64,000 nt of DNA from JAKQIM01 sp029557965 (GTDB lineage Bacteria > Chloroflexota > Anaerolineae > Anaerolineales > UBA4823), in the NCBI GenBank assembly GCA_035341015.1, contig DAOQUL010000002.1, positions 85,774 to 149,773 on the forward strand, in the 5' to 3' direction. Of the stretch, positions 9,306 through 17,553 are shown piece by piece. Every line of letters begins with the position of its first letter. The first letter of the stretch is position 1. Under the pieces are notes generated by a model. That model was not told the DNA's origin and made no database searches. It saw only the letters and a list, made by a program, of their open reading frames with translations. Both the position numbers and the translations under genes were made by a program.

Positions 9306-10052
9306 TTAATGACCGGCCAATTGGATCAGCGAAGGCTGGCCCACCCCTTCCAGGTCGGCATACACCCCGCGATACTGAGGCGGCATTAAGGCTGCCACCT
9401 GGTACATCAACTCATCCGCAATGCGCTGGCGCACTTGTTGGCCCGTGCCATGCAGCCCAGGGGTCAGGGTCCATAATTGGCCAACCGAAAAATGGACCTC
9501 GGTACGGCGTAAGCGGCGGAAATTATCACTAAACGATTCAACCCCATAAATCGCCATTGGCAGCATCACCGCTCCGCTGTGCTGTGCCAATAGTGATACG
9601 CCAGGCCGGGCGCGCTGCAAGCGTCCATCCCCACTGCGAGTGCCCTCAGGCAAGATCATCAACAACTTTCCCTGGTCCAGGGCACCCAGGCCCTGGCGCA
9701 ACGCATGGATATCCGCCTGGCCGCGCTGCAGCGGAATAGCGCCCCACAGGTCAAACAAGAAGGCCATCAACGGCGAATCCCAGGTCTCTGTTTTGGCAAA
9801 GCCGGTCAAAGGGCGCGGCCGAAGCGAGGTGTAATAGAGCGGAGCGTCGAGAAAATTGATGTGATTGGCAACCAGGATCACTGGCCCCTGGTGCGGCACC
9901 TGCGCCAGCGCCTCGGTATGCACTTTACAAAGGATGCGCGTCAAGGCATGGATCGCCCCTGTTACCAGGTGATAGACCGGACCCGGTCTTCCACCTTTCA
10001 TACCGCCTTGAATGGCAATATAGCGCAGGGTGCCGTTCAGGAAACTGGTCAT
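9306..10052 (-). CDS. plsC: 1-acyl-sn-glycerol-3-phosphate acyltransferase (PlsC-type)
   Basis: 248 residues with the two defining acyltransferase motifs: block I NHINFLDAP (His64, Asp69 of HX4D) and block III LPEGTRSGDG. The family transfers a fatty acyl chain to lysophosphatidic acid to make phosphatidic acid at the inner face of the membrane. The N-terminal 50 residues are moderately hydrophobic. The ATG overlaps the stop of the upstream lipid-kinase gene by 4 bases (ATGA), so the two are coupled, and both act on phosphatidic-acid-type lipids. The gene symbol is by family; other lysophospholipid acyltransferases share the motifs, so acceptor specificity is inferred. Confidence 0.9.
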   Translation of the reverse strand: MTSFLNGTLRYIAIQGGMKGGRPGPVYHLVTGAIHALTRILCKVHTEALAQVPHQGPVILVANHINFLDAPLYYTSLRPRPLTGFAKTETWDSPLMAFLFDLWGAIPLQRGQADIHALRQGLGALDQGKLLMILPEGTRSGDGRLQRARPGVSLLAQHSGAVMLPMAIYGVESFSDNFRRLRRTEVHFSVGQLWTLTPGLHGTGQQVRQRIADELMYQVAALMPPQYRGVYADLEGVGQPSLIQLAGH

Positions 10053-11032
10053 CGTGCCGCTCCAGGCAAAGAGAGGATCTGCAAGGCCTGCGGCAGCAGT
10101 TCAATCATCAGGTCACTCCCTGCAGTACACAATGTTTCGCCATCGGCATGCGCGGGCAGGGTTCCTTGCAAAGCATGGATACGCAGGCTGCGGGCGCGCT
10201 TGATCTGGACATCTGGATGCGCTTCTTGGGTACCCTTCATGAAACGTCCAATCAAACCCAATAAGCCCAGCCGCTTGACGGCGCCCACCAGGCAGATATC
10301 ATATAAGCCATCTTGCATCGATGACTGCGGCGCCATTTTGAACAACCCGCCCATGCGCCATCCATTCATAATGGAGATCATGATCGCCCGCTGCTCAAGC
10401 TGGAAGGCCTCGGTTTCGATGCGCACCAGCGGCGCATTGTGGAACAGCATGATCGTGCGCAAGGCCGCCACCAGGTAGGTGGCGAAACTGAATAAGCGGT
10501 AGAAAGGGCTGCGGTTTAGCTTGAGGGCTTCAAAACCCACCACAGCATCAAAACCAATCCCCACGCCATTTCCGAAATACAAACCCTCAGGGTACAGCTC
10601 GCCCACCACCCGACCCACATCCAGGCTGTGCGCCTGGCAAGCCAGCAGGCGGTCCAGGCAAGCAGCCGGATCAGGCGAAGTGCCCGCCGCCAGCCCCAGG
10701 CCCGCGGCAAAATCATTCCCCCGCCCCACCGGGATCACCCCCATGATGCTCTTGCCTTCACCGTTTTGGCTGGCCTGGAGCAAGCCGTTCAACACCTCGT
10801 TACTGGTGCCATCGCCGCCAACGGCAATCACCACCCGGCAGCCGGCCGCTGCAGCCTGGCGCGCCAACTGCGTGGCATGCCCGGGCGCAGATGTCATCAC
10901 CAGTTGGTGATTTAACTGTAAACGGTTAGCTGCCGTCTCCAGCAGTTGAAACGCCCGCTCACCAGCCCCGCGGCCGGCAACCGGATTGACAACAAACAGG
11001 TATTCACTTGGTTGAGTAATTGGGTTCACCAT
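10049..11032 (-). CDS. Diacylglycerol kinase family lipid kinase (YegS/DgkB-like)
   Basis: About 327 residues with the diacylglycerol kinase catalytic domain. The N-terminal nucleotide-binding segment is YLFVVNPVAGRGAGERA. The ATP-binding block is VVIAVGGDGTSNEVLNGLL (GGDGT at about 72-76), and IPVGRGNDFA follows. The C-terminal half is the beta-sandwich lipid-binding domain ending in a GETL segment. The family phosphorylates diacylglycerol or related lipids. The ATG at 11032, one base after the upstream stop, is preferred because family members begin just before the VNPVAG strand. An ATG at 11062 would add ten unlikely residues. Neither has a clear ribosome site, so reinitiation from the upstream gene is plausible. 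Confidence 0.9.
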   Translation of the reverse strand: MVNPITQPSEYLFVVNPVAGRGAGERAFQLLETAANRLQLNHQLVMTSAPGHATQLARQAAAAGCRVVIAVGGDGTSNEVLNGLLQASQNGEGKSIMGVIPVGRGNDFAAGLGLAAGTSPDPAACLDRLLACQAHSLDVGRVVGELYPEGLYFGNGVGIGFDAVVGFEALKLNRSPFYRLFSFATYLVAALRTIMLFHNAPLVRIETEAFQLEQRAIMISIMNGWRMGGLFKMAPQSSMQDGLYDICLVGAVKRLGLLGLIGRFMKGTQEAHPDVQIKRARSLRIHALQGTLPAHADGETLCTAGSDLMIELLPQALQILSLPGAAR

Positions 11033-11033
11033 A

Positions 11034-11804
11034 TCATGGACAAAGTTGTGGCATATTGCCATAGTTAAAAACCAGCACCGGCCTATCGCCTAATTGCCGG
11101 ATTTCCCCGGTGGTTTGCAAACACTGCCCTGTTTTATCCTGTGTCCACACCACGTCATAGGTAATCCAATAAAAAGCAGATTGAGCATCCGAAAAAACAA
11201 CGATAAAGCCGGTCGTTTGAGGTTGAATGTACAGCACAATCCCACGCACACAGAGGGTTTGGCCGACATTGGCAGACGTGATTGTGGTTGCATCCACGCA
11301 GCCTGACGAGTCGAAAGTGGGAGATGGCACGAAAGTGGATGTTTCGGAAGGACCTCCTGTGGCAGCGGCTGCCAATGTACTGATAGGGGTAGGGGTAACC
11401 GGCCGGCGAGTAGCGGTTGGCCGGGGGACAGTGGCGGTTGGTGTTTTTGTAACAGCCGCAGCAGGCTCAGGGGTGGTCGGTTGGGGTGTGTATGTTGCTG
11501 TGGGGGCTGCATCTGCAAGGCGCGCCAAGGCGCCTTCGAGGGCAGGACGACCCGGCCCAATGAACATGAGCCAAACAATCGCCGCCAGCACGATGAAGGC
11601 CCCTATGCCAATCAAATGCTGGCGGCTGAACCAATTTGCCAGGCGCGCAGGCACCTGGCGAGGCCTGGCCTGGCTGGTGACTAACCAATTATCCCCAGGT
11701 TCGGGCCGGCTCAAGCCTGGCTGAACAGCCTCCCCAGTAGTATCAGGCTCTGCAAAGATTTCACGCTCGGGTTTTGAGGCTGTTCGCCGGAGCTTATTGA
11801 ACAT
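11034..11804 (-). CDS. Membrane-anchored protein with Thr/Pro-rich stalk and C-terminal OB-like domain
   Basis: About 256 residues; no family recognised with confidence. It has a cytosolic charged N-terminus of about 60 residues and one membrane helix (LIGIGAFIVLAAIVWLMF). A long Thr/Pro/Ala-rich low-complexity stalk of about 80 residues follows. The C-terminal domain of about 90 residues has two cysteines near its start and two near its end. It contains GQTLCVRGIVLYIQP and TTGEIRQLGDRPVLVF, which suggest a small OB-fold-like barrel outside the membrane. The ATG at 11804 is preferred over an ATG at 11903, which would overlap the protease gene. A TATACT hexamer lies 6 bases upstream of the ATG, so a near-leaderless transcript is conceivable but weak. 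It follows the secreted protease by 43 bases. Confidence 0.7.
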   Translation of the reverse strand: MFNKLRRTASKPEREIFAEPDTTGEAVQPGLSRPEPGDNWLVTSQARPRQVPARLANWFSRQHLIGIGAFIVLAAIVWLMFIGPGRPALEGALARLADAAPTATYTPQPTTPEPAAAVTKTPTATVPRPTATRRPVTPTPISTLAAAATGGPSETSTFVPSPTFDSSGCVDATTITSANVGQTLCVRGIVLYIQPQTTGFIVVFSDAQSAFYWITYDVVWTQDKTGQCLQTTGEIRQLGDRPVLVFNYGNMPQLCP

Positions 11805-11847
11805 GCCATAAGTATATCTTAATTCCCAAAAATAATAACCTCGGTAC

Positions 11848-14800
11848 TCACCGGGATACACGGGAACCGAGGAGGCAAATCGGCACGAAAACCACCCACT
11901 CATCCTTCACGATCAAGGCCTCAAAGGCATCGGCATTATTGGTTTCATCAGGGTCGGCTGTATGCGAAGTTAATATTGCATGGTTGACCAGAGAGCCGGA
12001 AACCTCAGGTGCGGCCACCGTGATTGATATCACCTGGGTGCTGTCGATCGGGATATTGCCCAACTCGCAGGTCACCACGCTGATGGCGTGCAAACACGGT
12101 GCAGTAGCCGATACAAAAGTAACACTCAGAGGTAATGTGTCCACCAGCTTGACCTGAACGGCATCATCCGGCCCAGCGTTTGTTACCGTTAACGTGTAGG
12201 CGATCGTCTCGCCCTCCCCTACCACAGCCAGGCCATCTTTGACTAGAAGCAGGTCAGCCGTGGTAGTTTGCACAAGCGTTTCAAAGATCGCGCCATTGTT
12301 GGCGCTGTTTGGATCGAGAAGTTCAGACCAGGCGGCAGCACGATTGATCAGCAGTCCTGCCCCGCCGGCCCTGGTCACGATCTCAACGCTGGCTTCGTCG
12401 CCCGAAGCCAGGTTTCCAAGATCACAAGTCACGATATGGGCTGCTTCTAAACAGAGCGCATCGGCTGAGATAAAGGTCACCTCCACCGGCAAAGTATCGG
12501 TCACCATAACATGAAATGCACCATCCGGACCAGCGTTTGTTATTGTCAGCGTATAAACGAGCATCTCTCCCACCTTCGCTAGGGCAGGGCCGCTCTTGAC
12601 GAGAGATAAGTCGGCAGTAACCGCGCGCACAGTGGTTTCAAGAGCAGCATCATTATTGTCGCCATCAGGGTCAACCACTGCTGACCGCACTACCGCCAGG
12701 TTGGTGAAAACCCCGGCCGCATTTGCCGCGGCTACAATCTCAACCGCTGCCACGCCTCCCGGGACGATATCGCCCAGATTGCATATCACAATCCCATGCA
12801 TGTGATTGCAGGAGGCATCTGCCGAGACAAAGGCAATGCCCGCGGGCAATGTATCGGTCAGCACCACCGCAAGCGCGGGGTCTGGGCCGGCGTTGTTCAC
12901 GGTCAATGTATAAGTAAGGATGTCGCCTTGCTTTACGAGAGCAGGCCCTTCATTTAAAGATGACAAATCTGCCAGGTGTCTCGATACAATGACATCCGCC
13001 GCGGTATCGTTATCCTCCTCATGCGGGTCAAATGTGGCCGACCACACCCAGGCCCGGTTAGTGAGCAACCCGAGCGCATCTGCTGTAACCACAACCTCCG
13101 CCGTCAATACTTCGCCGCTGTCCAACACCCCCAGTTCGCAGCTCACTACCCCGGCTGCGTGTGTGCAAGGAAGGCTGGCCGAAACAAAGGTTGTGCTGAT
13201 TGGCAGGGTGTCCGTCAGAGCAGCGTTCAGGGCATCGTCTGGCCCATGGTTAGCCAGGCTCAGGGTGTATGTCACCTCATCCCCCACCAACACTGCATCA
13301 GGCCTGGCCGACTTATTCAACGCCAGGTCAGCCAAGGCCATCACAACCACTTGCTTTTCCACAACCCCCATGCCGCAATTGTTGATCGCCCACAAAGTCA
13401 CCGTATACGCACCACTGGCGACATAAGCATGGGTTGGGCTGGCAAGCGTGCTTGTAACACCATCTCCAAAGTCCCACAGGTAGCTGGCAGCGCCGAGGGA
13501 GGTGTTGGTCAAGGCCAGCGTAAGGCCATGCGCAAACTGGGCAAAGCTCGGCGTGGGTGGCACGGTGATCGCAATCACTGCATCCTCAGTATCACAGCCA
13601 AATTCATTGCAGGCCGTCAGCGTGATGGTATAAACACCCGCGGCAGCGTAGGTATGAGAGACATTCTCTGCCCCGGCGGTCATGGTTACCCCATCGCCAA
13701 AATCCCATTGCCCTTCGATCCCCGGCGGGATGCCCGCCTGCGTGGTGTCGGTCAAGACCACCACATCGCCCAGGCAGTGGTCGCCATCCACGTCAAACGT
13801 CGCCGCTGGGGCAAGGAACTCATCGGCGATGTGCATCAGCACATCGAAGCGCGGCATCTCTCCCAGCGGGCTGTTTTCAATGATGGCATATTCAGCAGCA
13901 TAATCGCCTAACGGCAAGGGCAGGGTATTCGAAAGGGCTGACATCACGATTGCCACATTGACCCTTTCTCCAGCCGGGATCGTACCAATTACCGGCTCCA
14001 CCCTCGTCCAGGGCAAATCCACGGCCGAGACACCCACCAGCCACAGGATGGCATTATGCATCACAACATCCATGCCAGTGGTCCATATATACCCGGCAAT
14101 AGAGACTACCGTCCGCCCAGTTTTAACCGCCACAAACAACTCATCATTTTGGAAACGCGCCACCTCTTCAGAGCCGGTTGTCAGGTAAGTTGCATCCAGG
14201 GGGTATGCCTCACAAATGGCGGGCACACCGGCCATGATGGGGTGTTCTGCATTGTAAGTTCCCAGGCAAGAAGCGGTCGAGAGAACGATTGTACCGTTCA
14301 TCGCAGTATAAGCCTCGTCCATGAACCGCCCCCCCATGGCCCAAAAATCTGTCCCAAGGGCAAACATCATGTTGATCACCTTACCCCCACCATCCACGTA
14401 ATCTGCCAGCACATTCCCGATCCCGGTTGGGTCCTGGTACAAGGCCGCTGACCAGGTGATCACCACGTCATAAGCCTGGAGTTGAGCCAATGCAGGGGTT
14501 GCGTAACGGGCATCAAACCCATCCACCACCCCCAGGCCGCCCAAGGCCAAGAGTTGGCTGCGTATCGTAACAATATTATCGCCAGCATGCAGCAGCAACA
14601 CATCTGGACTGGCTGCGGCTATGCCGCCGTCTAATTGAATTCTTCCTGGTTGTTTTACGATCTCATATTGGAGCGCCTGGCCCCCGTTATTGATGATCTC
14701 TACCCCAAACGGATCGGTATAAACCGCCGTGCCGCTTAACACCCAGGCTTCAATAAGTTCATCCGTCACCGCCACGCAAGGCCGGTCGGGAACCAGGCTC

Positions 14801-17358
14801 ACATCCAACCATACATCACCCTGGGCAGAGATGTCCACCGCGGCTGTTGCGCTCAGGTAATTGGCCCCACCAAAAATCACCTCATACTCCCCAGTATACA
14901 ACCATGCCGAATAATAGCCGTTATCTGGCACGCTGAGCGTGCTGCTGACTGGGTCTCCATCCACGATCTCGACCCATGCATCAACCGCATCCAATGTGCA
15001 ATTGTCGACCACATTCCCGTGCAAATGCCCCATGCCAGCGGGCGGCGCCACCGTCATTGTCACCGGAATCGTCAACGAAGGGCTGCCGGTCAGGTTAAGA
15101 ATAGTGTTGTAATCGCCTGGCTGGTCGATACCGGCTGCCAGCGTGGCAGTAAAAGACAACGTAAAGGGCAGATCTCCGGGCAGCGTGCTGCTGGCAGGGA
15201 TGGTGCTCGTCAGGGGATTCTCGCCCAGCCAGGGTACATCGGTTGAGCCTTCCTCAAATTCAAAATCGTAAGGCAGAGGCAGCCGGTTGTAGAGGCTTCC
15301 AGTGAGCGTACCCGTAGCATCCCAATCCAGCCAGGCATGCACAGGCCCAGGCACAAAAGCCACCCAGGCGGTTAACATGAAATCTTGCTGCAAAGCCACT
15401 CCTGAGCGCATATCGACCAGCGCAGAAGCAGGCGCATAGTTTTGCATCGTCACCGTCACAACATGCAGGCCCTCGTCAAGGTACATCTCATAGGAACCGT
15501 CGGGCCGGGTAACCACCGAAGTCCCGTCATCTGCATCCACCGCGGCGCCGCCCAACCCAAAACCATTGTCGGCATCCCGCGCATAGCCCAAGAGCATCCC
15601 GCGCCGCGTCATGGCAATATCTTGCACGGTGATCATCGCAGCAGTGACCTCTACCCCCGAATCGATTTCGGTGGCATATTCGGGATGAACGGCTGTCACG
15701 GTATAAACCCCAGTCAAGGCCATGATCTGGTATGCACCGGCCGCGTCGGTCACAGCCGAGGGACTGCTGCTTACCAACCCCGATACAGCCGTCACCACAA
15801 CCCCAGCAATTGGGTCACCGCTGGCAGAATCTGTGACAGCGCCAGCCAGGTAGCCGGTGCTACCGCAGGCCTGCAAGCCCGCTGCATACACATCCAGGTG
15901 ACCATACCCATACGAGTAGTTACCCTGCCCACTTAGCGGAGCGCCGCAGCTCCCGGCTGGGGCGGCGCTGGCTGTATCTTGCAATAGTTGAAAAGTCTTA
16001 TCGATTTGCCCCACCAGGCCTGGGTTGCAAGCCCACAGCAGTGCCACCGCCCCCGCCGAATGCGGCGAGGCCATCGAAGTGCCGTTGATGCAGGCATATT
16101 TGTTCGTTGGATAGCTCGAACACACATTGACGCCAGGGGCCGAAATATTGGGTTTTGTGTAAGGGATATCGTCAAAGCTGCCGGGGCCGCGGCTGGAGAA
16201 AAAAGCAACGCCGCCGCTCATGTCGTGTGCCCCTGAAGTAAAAGATTCGGGGTATTCGCCGGGCGAGGTCAGGGTAGCACACCCTGAGCCGCCATTGCCG
16301 GCCGAGAAGGCCGGGAAGATGCCCGCATCCACCCAGGCTTGCACCTTTGCTTGATACCACAGATCGCCGCGAGCGCCATCCCATGAATTATTGACCACGT
16401 GAGGGCGATTAGCAGGATCACCGCCCGGAGCCAGGATCCAATCTGCACAGGCATTCACGGCCAAATCGCTGCAAGATTCACCCACACAGCCCCGGCAGGC
16501 AATCCACTGTGCGTCGGGCGCCATCCCCACCTGGTAAGCCAGGCTCGCGTCATTATCGCCAACCATCGTCCCCATGGTGTGCGTGCCGTGTCCATCTGGG
16601 TCACAAGGCCCGGTTGTACAAGTGCCTGCCGGATCAAACCAACAAGCCGGGTCAGCCGGGTTGGCACTGCATTTGTACGATTGGTCCAGGGCGGGGTGAG
16701 TCCACTGCACACCAGTATCAATATTTGCCACCACAATCCCCTGGCCTTCGGCATCGAAAAATGACCAGAAATCATCTGCTCGCGCATACGAGATGCCCCA
16801 GGCCAATGAGCTGCCTGAGGCAGTGGGAGCTGCCAGCATGTCATAGGCCAACAGGTCGCCGGCCCAATGCAGACCAGCCGCAGGGTTTGAGGGCTGAGGC
16901 GGCTCAATGTGATACGTGCGGGTGGCACGGATGCTTGCCACCTCACCCAAAGACGCCAGGTCATAGGCCGCCTTTAAATTACCGCTGTCGACATACAATT
17001 CATTACCGGCGATGAAGGTACGATACTCCAGGCCCATTGCGTCCAAGAAGCCCCGGGCCTTGGCCTGGCTGCGGCGGGCAGTTTCGCTTAACCTGCTGTA
17101 CACGAATTGACCGCGCGCCTCCCAATCCATGTCATAGGCCGCCGAAAGGTCAGCCTGTTCGGCAAAGCGCACAATGAAGTCGGTGTGTTGACCCTGGGCT
17201 GAAAGTTGGCTCATTAAAGCCGCCTCAATCTTATCTTCCCCCTGGCTGGCTGGTATATCCAGAGTGCCAGCCCTGGCATCAGCGGGGTGAGCCAGGCTCA
17301 ACAAGATGCCACTGATCAACAATACCGACCATAACCTCTGCAACACCGGGGATGTCAT
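11848..17358 (-). CDS. Large secreted subtilisin-like (S8) protease with PKD and DUF11 repeats
   Basis: About 1836 residues. The ATG at 17358 is chosen because AGGAG lies 8 bases upstream and it gives a clean signal peptide (residues 1-30, ending in AHPADARA). An ATG at 17415 has neither. The catalytic triad is complete: Asp214 (ANIDTGVQWTHP), His257 (DGHGTHTMGT) and Ser428 (NGTSMASPHSAG), with Asn in SAGNGG. Two carboxypeptidase-regulatory-like beta domains follow (about 500-690), then another near 770. Next come a region that may be a glutamine-amidotransferase-like fold (about 890-1110), two PKD domains (1187-1342, each with WDFGDG) and four DUF11 repeats from 1343. The last 19 residues (WVVFVPICLL plus a basic end) resemble short C-terminal tails of Chloroflexota secreted proteins. 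It probably degrades extracellular protein while held at the surface. Confidence 0.93.
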   Translation of the reverse strand: MTSPVLQRLWSVLLISGILLSLAHPADARAGTLDIPASQGEDKIEAALMSQLSAQGQHTDFIVRFAEQADLSAAYDMDWEARGQFVYSRLSETARRSQAKARGFLDAMGLEYRTFIAGNELYVDSGNLKAAYDLASLGEVASIRATRTYHIEPPQPSNPAAGLHWAGDLLAYDMLAAPTASGSSLAWGISYARADDFWSFFDAEGQGIVVANIDTGVQWTHPALDQSYKCSANPADPACWFDPAGTCTTGPCDPDGHGTHTMGTMVGDNDASLAYQVGMAPDAQWIACRGCVGESCSDLAVNACADWILAPGGDPANRPHVVNNSWDGARGDLWYQAKVQAWVDAGIFPAFSAGNGGSGCATLTSPGEYPESFTSGAHDMSGGVAFFSSRGPGSFDDIPYTKPNISAPGVNVCSSYPTNKYACINGTSMASPHSAGAVALLWACNPGLVGQIDKTFQLLQDTASAAPAGSCGAPLSGQGNYSYGYGHLDVYAAGLQACGSTGYLAGAVTDSASGDPIAGVVVTAVSGLVSSSPSAVTDAAGAYQIMALTGVYTVTAVHPEYATEIDSGVEVTAAMITVQDIAMTRRGMLLGYARDADNGFGLGGAAVDADDGTSVVTRPDGSYEMYLDEGLHVVTVTMQNYAPASALVDMRSGVALQQDFMLTAWVAFVPGPVHAWLDWDATGTLTGSLYNRLPLPYDFEFEEGSTDVPWLGENPLTSTIPASSTLPGDLPFTLSFTATLAAGIDQPGDYNTILNLTGSPSLTIPVTMTVAPPAGMGHLHGNVVDNCTLDAVDAWVEIVDGDPVSSTLSVPDNGYYSAWLYTGEYEVIFGGANYLSATAAVDISAQGDVWLDVSLVPDRPCVAVTDELIEAWVLSGTAVYTDPFGVEIINNGGQALQYEIVKQPGRIQLDGGIAAASPDVLLLHAGDNIVTIRSQLLALGGLGVVDGFDARYATPALAQLQAYDVVITWSAALYQDPTGIGNVLADYVDGGGKVINMMFALGTDFWAMGGRFMDEAYTAMNGTIVLSTASCLGTYNAEHPIMAGVPAICEAYPLDATYLTTGSEEVARFQNDELFVAVKTGRTVVSIAGYIWTTGMDVVMHNAILWLVGVSAVDLPWTRVEPVIGTIPAGERVNVAIVMSALSNTLPLPLGDYAAEYAIIENSPLGEMPRFDVLMHIADEFLAPAATFDVDGDHCLGDVVVLTDTTQAGIPPGIEGQWDFGDGVTMTAGAENVSHTYAAAGVYTITLTACNEFGCDTEDAVIAITVPPTPSFAQFAHGLTLALTNTSLGAASYLWDFGDGVTSTLASPTHAYVASGAYTVTLWAINNCGMGVVEKQVVVMALADLALNKSARPDAVLVGDEVTYTLSLANHGPDDALNAALTDTLPISTTFVSASLPCTHAAGVVSCELGVLDSGEVLTAEVVVTADALGLLTNRAWVWSATFDPHEEDNDTAADVIVSRHLADLSSLNEGPALVKQGDILTYTLTVNNAGPDPALAVVLTDTLPAGIAFVSADASCNHMHGIVICNLGDIVPGGVAAVEIVAAANAAGVFTNLAVVRSAVVDPDGDNNDAALETTVRAVTADLSLVKSGPALAKVGEMLVYTLTITNAGPDGAFHVMVTDTLPVEVTFISADALCLEAAHIVTCDLGNLASGDEASVEIVTRAGGAGLLINRAAAWSELLDPNSANNGAIFETLVQTTTADLLLVKDGLAVVGEGETIAYTLTVTNAGPDDAVQVKLVDTLPLSVTFVSATAPCLHAISVVTCELGNIPIDSTQVISITVAAPEVSGSLVNHAILTSHTADPDETNNADAFEALIVKDEWVVFVPICLLGSRVSR
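11908..13332 (-). repeat. Four tandem DUF11 (conserved repeat) domains within the protease
   Basis: Four consecutive copies of about 119-120 residues each, starting near bases 13332, 12972, 12615 and 12258 (reading leftwards). Each copy has ADL, then a GD/GE-YTLT strand, NAGPD, DTLP, FVSA followed by C, CELG/CNLG, and an ending DP-NN-A. Each carries two conserved cysteines (before and within the C-LG segment) that could form a disulfide outside the cell. The repeats are clear at protein level and diverged at DNA level, so the array is old. They probably form a rigid stalk. Confidence 0.88.
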
Positions 17359-17407
17359 GGCAAATCTCCTGAGCCGCTCAAATCGCAAGAAAAAAAACCG
17401 CCGATTA

Positions 17408-17430
17408 AGAGACAAACACTCTTTGTTTCT
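17408..17430. repeat. Imperfect inverted repeat in protease 5' leader
   Basis: Two 9-base arms (17408-17416 and 17422-17430) with one mismatch are separated by 5 bases. They lie just downstream of the predicted protease promoter. On the - strand an eight-T tract follows about ten bases later. This could be an operator or an attenuator-like hairpin; neither can be told from sequence. Confidence 0.3.
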
Positions 17431-17436
17431 ACAAAT

Positions 17437-17445
17437 AATATACCA
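17437..17445 (-). promoter_or_regulatory. Predicted extended -10 promoter of the protease-led gene run
   Basis: On the - strand the sequence reads TGGTATATT, an extended -10 (TGn) with a 5/6 match to TATAAT, in an AT-rich stretch. Transcription would start near 17430 and leave a leader of about 72 bases before the ATG at 17358. No good -35 hexamer is visible, as is common with extended -10 promoters. Confidence 0.45.
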
Positions 17446-17526
17446 CTAAAACCGAAGGGCCAAAAGACTGCCCCAAGCCCGGCACAACCAAAGCACAAAG
17501 CTTTTAGGCTTTCGATCGGTTTTAGG

Positions 17527-17535
17527 TGCTATAAT
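17527..17535 (+). promoter_or_regulatory. Predicted extended -10 promoter of the two-component cascade
   Basis: TGCTATAAT is a perfect TATAAT with the TGn extension. No -35 match is seen at the expected distance. The predicted start near 17542 leaves a leader of only about 12 bases before the ATG at 17554, and there is no Shine-Dalgarno sequence. The mRNA may therefore be almost leaderless. Confidence 0.6.
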
Positions 17536-17553
17536 TTATTAAAGTATTGCAAA

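Noticed and set aside
11811..11816. TATACT as a promoter for the small membrane protein
   Set aside because: No -35 or TGn extension accompanies it and the gene is 43 bases after the protease, so it is probably cotranscribed.
12976..13911. Open frame of 311 codons on the + strand opposite the protease repeats
   Set aside because: It lies wholly opposite a convincing coding frame with known domains, has no recognisable domain and no ribosome site, and its composition fits the shadow of a GC-rich gene.
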